64,000 bases of DNA from Strigamia acuminata (Eukaryota > Arthropoda > Chilopoda > Geophilomorpha > Linotaeniidae), in NCBI GenBank assembly GCA_949358305.1, contig CASHSZ010000058.1:1-64000 (forward strand), written 5' to 3'. This document shows, in pieces, positions 16,913 through 26,100 of the stretch. Every line of letters starts with the position of its first letter. Positions within the stretch are counted from its first letter, which is position 1. The position numbers were made by a program, and so were the translations under genes. The notes under the pieces were generated by a model. The model made no database searches. It saw only the letters and a list, made by a program, of their open reading frames with translations, and was not told the origin of the DNA.

Positions 16913-19657
16913 ATGTGTTTTGTGCCATCACTAAATTTATTAGTGAGTGTGGTGTGGTTGTGTGGCTCAAGTTTTGTGCACACAGTGTTTTGTGCAACGA
17001 AAATGTCTGTAACAGACAATGGGAATGCCTGCAGCAAACAAACAATGGACAATACACACAAAGCTCAATTGAAGACGGAAACACACGAACAAAGTGTCTC
17101 TAACGGACAAACAGTGCGTAACGCACTTGATGAACAATTGGAGAAGAAAATTGATTCTTTTGAGAAAAAATATTTGAATTTGGATTTGAATGCTGATTTA
17201 AATGTGGATAAAATTGCATTATTACTAACCCATTTAATTGATAAGAGCGAATTAACAGACAACATAGATACTGTGATAAAGGGCATGGCTAATTTAATCT
17301 TAGCAATTAGTAAAATGCGTGTGCAAGAAGAGAAAGCAAATGGGGTTAGTTATGGCAAAGTGCGGGGCACTAGCAGTTTAAATCAGAGCAATGAAATGGT
17401 TGATTCAAATAGAATGTCGGATGACTTGAATGATTTGAGCGTAATCTCAAATGGTGATGTAGGAAACATCAAATCCCAACATGGAAACGGGAATTTAGAG
17501 TTTTTGGACCAAGTTCAAATGAAAGCTAGCAATGGAAATAAGAAATTGAATTTCACCACAGTTAAAAGTGGTAAACCCCTCAATTGGAATAAGAAAAATG
17601 GGGAAAATAACCAATGTAGGATTGGTAACTTAGAATTTTTGAACCGGGTTCGGAATAGAAAGAGAGAGGGGAACCCAAATAGGAGTGATCTTTTAATAGA
17701 GATTTCAGGGAAATCTAATACGGGTTTGAGTAACCAAAAGTCAAGTATGACAACAGGGATTAAATGGAATGGTCCCCTGAATTCTGGTATTAAAAACCAG
17801 AAAAAGAATTATAAAAATGTGACAAAGCAGAAAGGAGAGTGTAACAAGGACAGGGTCCTTCCATTCTCATTGTGGCATACCCGGATGGGGTATTCGAATG
17901 AAGAGAGTGTTTATGCCATGAATGGGTCACAAAGTGTGTTTGGTGTCCGATTAGAAGACACGGGGACCGCCCCTATAACAGGGGATTTTGCAAATACAAA
18001 TATTTGCCCGACACAAAGAGATAACGGCAGGAAAGCTTTAGAAGCTGTGCATTTGAGTGTTTGGAAGGCCCCAACTAAGGAAAAATATCTCATTATAATA
18101 GATAATTGTTCTGAATACGCATGGTTTAGACCATTAAAGGAAAACAGCATTGTACTGGAATTTCAAGATTGGTTAAATGAAATTAAATGCTTTCCAGGAA
18201 CTGTGAATAAAATTTATTTAGGCCCTGGGATGGAATTTTCCACAGAAGAATTGACAGCGTGGGTAGAAGTAATGAAGAATTTCGGGATTACAATTGATAA
18301 TTTAGATTCTGATAACCCAATGGCTGACTCCATCTCCGAGAGGGCTAATGCAGATATTGTAAATGGGGTGGAAAGTTTGATTGTAGAAAATAAATTCCCC
18401 AGTAATTTGTGGTTGGAGCTGGCCAACACAATGGTCTATTTAAGGAATAGAGCCCCCAGGATTAATTTAGACTGGAAAACCCCATACAACGTATTGTATG
18501 ACCGATGTGTATCGGTACGGCATCTCAGATGCGTTGGGTCAAAAGTTAGAGTTTTCCACATTAATGATGGGAAGAGGTGTTCCTGGGTGGGCGCCTTAGT
18601 TGGGTATTCGACATTTAATAGAAAATACCGGGTCTGGGACCCATTGAGAGATAGGATTTTTCAAACGAATAATGTACAAGTAGATGAGTGGAGTTATTGG
18701 CACGAGGGGGAAGTTAAACCCTCTCTGGGAATTTCTAATGTGGGCCAAACTTCAGGTAGTGAAGGAATTGAAATTCCATCGACGGTTGTTGGAGTGCCAA
18801 CATCTCCTCAGTTTGAAATGCTTTCCTTATGGCAAGTAGGATCTGAGAATCCCCCATTGTCATTAAGCAAAGAAAGGGAACACTTAGGAAGTGTTGAAAG
18901 TGTTAAAAACGAGGGGGAACATTTAGGAACATTTACTTCAAGTGATGAAGAGTTTTGTGCGGGACTGGCTTGTGAACAGCAATCTTCCCCTTTGGTGAAC
19001 ACAGTGGAAGATGAAATTTCTCCATTAATTGAGACAGAGGGGGAGTTTAAAAAGAAACCGGAAAAATTGGAACAAGAAGGGAAATTTAGTGATAGGGTAA
19101 ATAATTTGCCACTAGGAATTCCTCCCGAGTTAACACATGAGGAATCTGAGCCAATTGCAAACAAAAGTGAAGGATTAGAACAGTTTGCATTGGATTATGA
19201 GCCCAAGTCCGTTGAAGGGATTAGGCAGGATCCCATGAAAGTTTGCGATATTTCTTCGACGTCACGGGAAGATGACATTTCCCCAACACCGGTAGAGACA
19301 CTGATAGGTGTGGGTGAAGATAAAGTCTTTAGGACAGAGGGGGAATGCGGAAAGACTAAAAGACGCAAGAAAAGGTGTAGGAAATCCAAGAATGTTGTTT
19401 TAATGAAAACAAAGGATGATGAATATCGTTTGGCGGTTAATGAACCGATATTGGATAATGAAACAACTAAAAATGTTACGTTGATGGAAGCGGATGACAT
19501 GGAATGTGAATTGATGGCTGGTGAGCCGGATTGTATTAGTTATGTCCTGACCGAAGGGGATGTGAAATTTGAAGAGCTAAGCGAACGGGACAAACAAACT
19601 ATAATTGATAAGTTAGGATTCACGTGGGACAAAAACTTCATTTACCCCAAATATTAG
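16913..19657 (+). CDS. N1 protein: dead integrase-like copia derivative
   Basis: 914 aa from the ATG at 16913, chosen because N2 has the same start (MCFVPSLNLLVS) with A at -3; the frame is open further up only with a GTG. Features: hydrophobic N-terminus (1-25); Leu-rich helical block (about 86-140, KIALLLTHL...NIDTVIKGM); repeated basic motif LEFL-N/D-x-V; degenerate pre-integrase LWHTRMGY (about 319) without HHCC; integrase-like core (about 376-596). There the first Asp is Ser (HLSVW), the second is Gly (YLGPGMEF), and the Glu remains (SISERAN). The tail is acidic with EGE motifs and a KRRKKRCRK stretch, ending LGFTWDKNFIYPKY. No CCHC knuckle, protease, RT or RNase H. Function unknown; possibly a Gag-like or DNA/cDNA-binding protein. 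Confidence 0.8.
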   Translation: MCFVPSLNLLVSVVWLCGSSFVHTVFCATKMSVTDNGNACSKQTMDNTHKAQLKTETHEQSVSNGQTVRNALDEQLEKKIDSFEKKYLNLDLNADLNVDKIALLLTHLIDKSELTDNIDTVIKGMANLILAISKMRVQEEKANGVSYGKVRGTSSLNQSNEMVDSNRMSDDLNDLSVISNGDVGNIKSQHGNGNLEFLDQVQMKASNGNKKLNFTTVKSGKPLNWNKKNGENNQCRIGNLEFLNRVRNRKREGNPNRSDLLIEISGKSNTGLSNQKSSMTTGIKWNGPLNSGIKNQKKNYKNVTKQKGECNKDRVLPFSLWHTRMGYSNEESVYAMNGSQSVFGVRLEDTGTAPITGDFANTNICPTQRDNGRKALEAVHLSVWKAPTKEKYLIIIDNCSEYAWFRPLKENSIVLEFQDWLNEIKCFPGTVNKIYLGPGMEFSTEELTAWVEVMKNFGITIDNLDSDNPMADSISERANADIVNGVESLIVENKFPSNLWLELANTMVYLRNRAPRINLDWKTPYNVLYDRCVSVRHLRCVGSKVRVFHINDGKRCSWVGALVGYSTFNRKYRVWDPLRDRIFQTNNVQVDEWSYWHEGEVKPSLGISNVGQTSGSEGIEIPSTVVGVPTSPQFEMLSLWQVGSENPPLSLSKEREHLGSVESVKNEGEHLGTFTSSDEEFCAGLACEQQSSPLVNTVEDEISPLIETEGEFKKKPEKLEQEGKFSDRVNNLPLGIPPELTHEESEPIANKSEGLEQFALDYEPKSVEGIRQDPMKVCDISSTSREDDISPTPVETLIGVGEDKVFRTEGECGKTKRRKKRCRKSKNVVLMKTKDDEYRLAVNEPILDNETTKNVTLMEADDMECELMAGEPDCISYVLTEGDVKFEELSERDKQTIIDKLGFTWDKNFIYPKY

Positions 19658-19831
19658 AGGGGGAATGAGATTGTACGTTAATTGAACTGGAGTCTTTAAC
19701 ATCAAGTACGTTTTGGTTAGGAGAGAACAACTTGTAACCCTAGATAAATGCATTTTCGGGGCGCATTTGAAATACTGCGCAGTGATGGGGTTATTGCGTA
19801 TTCTTCTGTCCGGTTTAGACCATATGCTGCT

Positions 19832-19842
19832 CAGAGGGGGTA
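19832..19842 (+). promoter_or_regulatory. N1 polypurine tract
   Basis: CAGAGGGGGTA directly before the 3' LTR TGTTAG. The same GAGGGGG core recurs inside the ORF and at its stop codon (18704, 18911, 19037, 19337, 19657). Confidence 0.75.
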
Positions 19843-20511
19843 TGTTAGTATTTGGAGCAGACATATGGTCACAGCCAGTTAATCTTGCGTGTTTCTATAT
19901 TGTAAGCGGCTCATGTAGCGCGGTGATCGATTGTTGAGTCGTCTGCTCGAAAGAGCTTATCGTTTAGTCTGTTTTGGTGTGTTATCACTTGATAATACAT
20001 GGCTTTATTCTATAATGATACGCGTTTCCGGATTAGCGTATTGATGACATTGTCTTGTATCACATATCGAGTTGTGTAGTATTTCCCATCTCTGTATCTG
20101 TATAGCGTGTCTACGTGGGAATGCACATAATCTATGTTAACAATAACATATGTCTAGTGGTGTATTGTAATTAATTAGTTGGATCTCAAATGGTATGATC
20201 TTATGTTATAAGAAGTGTAATATAACATCGAATATTTATTACAATTATGTATAAGTTGTTTTAGTTATTTCTTAATGGTTATTGTATTATTTTCCAAGTT
20301 ATAATGTAGACTTGTCTTGTGTATAACCATTTTATGTCACATGTCAACTGTAGTGACACATGTCACAATATTGAATGATTTGTTCTACCTGTATTGTTTT
20401 TGACACACTTGGCTTTGTTTTCTGCCAATAAAGATGGCGGCACGATTTGTGCACTTCACGCACAGCTAGAAAATTGCTTGGGACTCACCTTATTCCGATT
20501 ATAGGCCAACA
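19843..20511 (+). repeat. N1 3' LTR
   Basis: 669 bp copy of 14658-15326, followed by TSD agaat (20512-20516). The YY1-like site overlapping AATAAA is at 20431-20441. Confidence 0.95.
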
Positions 20512-20516
20512 AGAAT

Positions 20517-20899
20517 GTTATTTGGATAAACTATCATTTTACATTTATCAAATGTACAACCTTTATTAATTGGGTTATAAAACAACTGTGTGATAACCTA
20601 ACTGTAATGCAATCAAATTGGTTTTATAGTCATCAGCCGCGCTCTTTATTGAGGCGACATCAGACTCTCTAGTTCCTGAAAAGCAAAAGTGATTAGAGAG
20701 CTGTCTTAGTGCGGGCTCCTTATTTATAGCAAATCTGCCATAAACCCCATAATTGAATTGATCAGTCCATCACATGGCGATGACGGAGTCCAACCGTCAG
20801 CGCCATCTGTGGCCGAAATTTAGCAACATTTAACCTAATAATGATTCGAATTACGTGCTACGAATCGCGCATCAATTGGCACGGTTCGTACACGTGACA
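20517..20899 (-). repeat. G2 3' LTR, second part
   Basis: 383 bp, continuing the LTR interrupted at 14657; it matches 35776-36158. The minus-strand polypurine tract AAAAAAGGGAGT at about 20900-20912 abuts it. Confidence 0.95.
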
Positions 20900-21552
20900 A
20901 CTCCCTTTTTTGCTGTGTTTTGGACCCCAAAATACAAATTTCGGTACCAGACAGGTGTCTTTTAAATCGGACATTCTTTAAGGAATGTTCGGCTACTTCT
21001 ACCCTTCATAAGTTATCACTCAGTTGTTTCATTATTATCACACAAACTTAAATCATTCTGGAGTTAACTTTACTCCCTTTTATTCCAATGTTACTATTCC
21101 AATTAAATCATAAAATAATTCAACTTAAACTAACTTAATATCACTAATACAATTTCTGCTTTTCCATTTTTTCATTTTTACATGTTTGAAAAATCCAACA
21201 AAAACATAAATCAAAAGAAAAATTTTTGTCAAAGTTAAATTATCAAAATCAAAATTCATATTTTTGCACAATACTCAAAATCATTCACACTACAAACAAG
21301 CATTTTCATAATCAATTACAATTCTTAACAATTTTCAAAGTGGGAATAAACAAATTCAAAAAATATTTTTCCAATTTCTCTAATTTTCTTTAAAATTAAC
21401 AATACCGTTAAAACATCAACACATTTCAATTATTTACAACAATTAACTCTTATTTACATTCAATCAAAATTATGCCGTGAAATATTTACATTAAATTTAT
21501 CAAAAATTTCATCACAAAATATTTACAGTTTGTCAAAATCAATTCAAATTTA
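20900..21552 (-). other. G2 3' noncoding region (distal part)
   Basis: AT-rich, no ORF of note. With 28847-29364 it forms about 1.2 kb between the G2 pol stop and the 3' LTR. There is no env-like reading frame. It ends at TSD attta (21548-21552) of C2. Confidence 0.7.
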
Positions 21553-22091
21553 TGTTGGTCTAAAGACCGTCTTATTTCGATATCAAATGTTAATTCTTTC
21601 TCTATTTAACTTTCAAATGTATTATCTCGATATTTTCTTATATATCTCGCTTTTGCACACATTGTGTGCTGTCCCGTATGTAATTCCATACCTGCATAAT
21701 GTTTTTCAGTATGATTTGTTCTTTTGTTTTGACATCTAATGTCAATTATTGCCACCAGAGTGTGTTCTCACTCTTCTTCTTTTTCCAACATGGCGCCATG
21801 CATGGGTTTTGCACAGCTTAGCCATGGTTTCACCACAAATGTAATGTATCATTTTCTTATTAAATTGTTTTATTGTTTTTACACATTGTCTTTGCATTAA
21901 AGCACATTCAGTGCTGTTTTTCACGCGCACATAAGCGTCCTTAAGACGCGCGCATTTGGTAAACGATACGGTGAACGTATCGACGACGTCGTGCACGAAG
22001 CACGACGCCATTTTGTTTTGGCTTATCATTTCACGCTTCTCGTCGGCATTTCGCCGACCACTGCGCGCTCCTCTGCTACCAGTTACCTACA
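21553..22091 (+). repeat. C2 5' LTR
   Basis: 539 bp. It contains palindromic ATGGCGCCAT near 21789-21798 and several short inverted words (ACGACGTCGT). An antisense 95-codon ORF appears in both LTR copies but only because the copies are identical. Confidence 0.95.
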
Positions 22092-22093
22092 AT

Positions 22094-22104
22094 TGGTAGC
22101 AGAG
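22094..22104 (+). promoter_or_regulatory. C2 primer-binding site (initiator Met tRNA)
   Basis: TGGTAGCAGAG, 2 nt after the 5' LTR. Confidence 0.85.
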
Positions 22105-22930
22105 GGTGGTTCCTTGCTAGTTGGCCATTTATTTCGTTAATTTTCGACGCAATATTCGCGAAATTCGCGATTTTTGCGCCGAAATCTTTTATTTGCAGAA
22201 AACGACGATTTTCGAGCCGATTTTCGTACTGGAGACGTCAGATACGCATCGCCGACGTTCCACAAGAGTCTGCAACGTTTTCCTCACGATTCGCCGACTA
22301 ATTTTGCCAGAAATCACGCGGGATTCGCAAATTTCTAGGCAAATTCCTTTATTTTTGCAGGTATCATCGATTTTCGGCCCGATTTTCGTCCGCCGTACGT
22401 CCACAACGTATCGCCGACGTTCAAGACAGCCAGGGCTGTCTATATTTCCACCAATTCGTCTAATTTTCGTCCGAAATCACGCGGGATTCGCGAATTTCGG
22501 CGAATTTAAATTTATTTTCAGGTTTTTCGTCAATCTGGATTCACTTCTCCGCTTAGCACGTTGCGGCGGATACAACGAGAATCCAATACTAGATTATTGG
22601 CGGCTTAGTTCCCCGGTGAACGGTCGTAATCACCGATCTTTAGAACATTTTCACGAAGAGCCTCGAATTTTTTCGAGAAGAATTCGGGTTTTAAATCCGA
22701 ATTTGCGTTTTCTCCAGCTTTTCGAGAAAGCTGCGCCGTGCCTTCATTTGCACGAGAGTTGCACCCGCGACCGATTCATCTATTTCTCCTTCTTGTCGAT
22801 TTACATTGTTAACTTTAAGGTAGAATTTAAGGCTTTTGGGGGACATTTAGCATCGTATTCGCCCTTCGATCGAATCCGATCAAGCGATTACGTATTCTCC
22901 GGTAGTGCTTGTCGTGGTACAAGTGAGGTT

Positions 22931-22960
22931 TCCCGCGGGCCCAGGTGCACCGATCGGACC
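22931..22960 (+). promoter_or_regulatory. Shared copia leader motif in C2
   Basis: 30-bp block with CCGCGG, GGGCCC and GGTGCACC palindromes, about 190-220 bp before the C2 ATG. It matches N2 at 28 of 30 positions. The GTGCAC core recalls retroviral dimer-initiation loops; that role is inferred. Confidence 0.6.
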
Positions 22961-23148
22961 CTCTCAGACTGGCTACCGGAGGTTTTTGAATTCCTTCAGA
23001 AGGAATTGCCCAATTTGACGGTTTCCGCCTCGAAAGTGCTTCGCATCGAGTGTTGTGCTTCGTTTTCGTGCAGTGCTACGGTGTCTCGTGTGTACTATTT
23101 CTCTGAGCCTGTGTTTTCGTCGCGGAGTGTCGAGTTTTCCACGCCACG

Positions 23149-26100
23149 ATGCACAAATCCGGAGATTCATCGAGCAAAATTCCCGTACTCGGAGTTGGAA
23201 ACTACGAGCAGTGGCAACGATCGATGCGGATGCTCTTAAAGTCCGAGGGCCTTTGGAGGCATGTTACCGAGGAGAAGGAAGCCGAACATTTAGCTACCTT
23301 GACGGAAAAGGAGAAAGACCGGTACATGACCAAGAAAGATAAAGCCCTCGGTCACATCTATATCCAAGTCAGCGAGCCCAAACGATCAGTGTTGGACACG
23401 TGCAACACGCCGAAAGAAGCGTGGGACGCGCTGGCTAAGATTTATGCGCCAAGCTCACGGGCCAGAAGAGCAGCCATGCGTTGGGAGTTTTTAAATCTCC
23501 AGATTGGACCCAACGAGGATATGCCGGATTTTATTGCCAGAGTCGATCACTATGTTAGGCAATTAAAGGACGTTAAAGAGGAAACTTCGCCCGACCACCA
23601 CGCATATCAGTATCTTAAGGGATTGCCACCTGAGTATGCCCAGGCAACGTTCGCAATTTACCATTGGCCGGATGACAAATTTACACCGACTTTGGTTGCC
23701 GAACAGTTGATATCCGAACAATCTCGTTTAAGATCAGCGGGTCTGCTTCGAACAACTCCACCGACGGCTCATACTTCTGCAAAAGGACAGTTTCGCCCGC
23801 GTAATAAATCTGGTGCTCGTGATTTGTCAACTATTCGGTGTTTTAATTGCGAACAGATGGGCCACTACGCGAATAAGTGCCCCCACCCTCGACGTGAAAA
23901 TCCGAATCAGCCGACGGTTTCCGTACAACGCTCATCGAGAAGTAAGAGTCGAAGACGGAATAAGAACGCCGTCGCCAAGGTCGAAGACACTCGTCCTCGA
24001 GGGAGCTCACGTCCAATTCGGAAAGGGACATTTTTCTGCAGTGCACCGCAAGTCGTTGAGCGCCCAGTTGCCCACTTTATGCAATCCAATGAGTGGATTG
24101 TTGACTGCGGCGCTACCGACCACGTGACCCATGTGCGAGCGTTATTCACCGATTTCACGAACATTCCGCCTTTCGATATCGAATTGGGGCAAGGCAAATC
24201 GCAAGTTACTGGACGAGGAACGGTTCAACTTCTCACGTCAGTTGATGATGCAGATTGCGTTTTGGATTTGACCAACGTTCTATATGCACCGAATTTCGAA
24301 GCCAATTTGATTTCGGTGTCGAAAATCGATAAAACGCGACATCATATCCACATTTTCAACGGAGAAGTTAATGTTTATGAATCGGACTATCGTTTACCAA
24401 TCATTCGTGCAAAGGAACGTGGTGGCTTGTATTATTTGGACGGTTTGTGTTCGGCCCCTATCAGTTCGACAACGGTTTCGACGGCCACTCCACCGACAAT
24501 TCAACCTGTCAAAACACTGGTCACGACAGAAGTGGACTTTGACAATGTTCCGAAACCGGTTAAAGGAAAACAAAAGCAACGGGAAATTACAGACTATCGT
24601 TTTGATCTGCCAGCGGTTGAGAGTGTGAAGGCAATTCCCACCCAACCAATTCCAAACCTGACCGATCCTACACATTTTCCCGTCCTTACTCCTGTTCCCC
24701 CACCGGTCATTGTCAATCCGACCACACAATCCTATTCCAATGCTCTGCAATGTCTACCGATTTCCCCTCCTCCTGGCAATTTACCTCCGTCACAGAAAAA
24801 GGTAATTGCAAATCCTGCTTCGGTTAAAGATGCCACCGGTCTATGGCATAGTCGTCTCGGTCACCTGCATACTAATGCGATGAAGCTTCTGGCAGCTAAC
24901 GACCAGGTTTATGGTTTGCAACCAGCTGAAGTCCGACAAGAATTGTCGTGTAACGACTGCAGAATTGCTAAATCGACCAGAGCTTCGCATAAACCGGACC
25001 CGAATCCCTGTACATCGAAACCATTGGACCTTCTGCACATGGATTTGTGGGGACCAGCCCCGCTCACGTCACTGGGCGGCTCGGATTATGTTTTCACCAT
25101 CATCGACGATGCCACACGTTACACGTGGATTATCCCGTTGGCCCAGAAGTCGCAAACCTTTGGGGCATTCAAAGACTTCGTCGCCCGCGTTGAACGAATT
25201 CAGAATACGCGTGTGAAAGCGATTAGATCCGACCGCGGAGGCGAATTCATGTCAAATGAATTCTTGAACTATCTCAAAGAAAAGGGCATCCAAGGGCAGA
25301 GGACCAATCCCGCATCACCTCAAATGAACGGGACTGCAGAACGCATAAATCGAACAATGGCCGACAGTGTCCGATCACTTATCTCCGAAACTCGACTCCC
25401 GGATGACCTTTGGGCGGAACTCGCCGTCACATTTGCGTATGTGAAGAACCGAAGTCCGCATTCGAGGTTGAATAACCAAATTCCCTATATCCTATGGCGA
25501 CAACGAGCATTGTCTTTACGACACCTACGCAAAATGGGGTCCAAATGCTGGGTGCATTACACCGCGCCAGGCCGCAAGAAACTAGATCCGCGTGCATGGG
25601 AGGGATATCTCGTTGGTTACGCGACTGGTACCCGCGGATATAGAGTTTGGAATCCGGTAGAAGATCGAGTTTACGAAACGGTTCACGTCAAGATCGATGA
25701 ACGCCAATCATATCGGAAATCTCTTCGTGGCGCATCTCAACGGCCCGAAGAAACTTTTTCTGATGTCGGACAGCAATCGGTTTCGTTTAACGACAACGTC
25801 CAGTTCCATGACTGGCCAAGAGGATCCGATTCCGAACATTCTGATCATTCCGACGACGATTCCGATAATGGTGGAGCTAGCCATGTCAGCGGCGTGTCGA
25901 CATCTCACTCTGTTCATACACCGGTCATCCAATTGCCGCCTCCGACAACGCCAGAGCAGTTACTGTTGGATGCGTGTGCACTGCAATTACCGAGTTCGGC
26001 AAGTCTAGGACATTCACAATCGTATCCCATCCTCTATCAGGAAGGAGATACAGATGACGATATTGCTGACTTTGATGACCAAGCCATTCTTCCAAGAACA

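Larger units (their letters stand above)
14658..20511 (+). mobile_element. N1: non-autonomous copia-derived LTR element
   Basis: 5854 bp with 669-bp LTRs (14658-15326, 19843-20511) that look identical, ends TGTTAG...CCAACA, TSD agaat (14653-14657, 20512-20516). It has an initiator-Met primer site, a 1.6-kb leader, one ORF with a degenerate integrase-like domain, and a polypurine tract. There is no protease, RT or RNase H, so its recent mobility must rely on enzymes supplied in trans. It is related to N2 in leader and ORF but not in LTR. Confidence 0.93.

Noticed and set aside
21742-22029. 95-codon antisense ORF in both C2 LTRs (also 28497-28784)
   Set aside because: Identical only because the LTRs are copies; no independent conservation.
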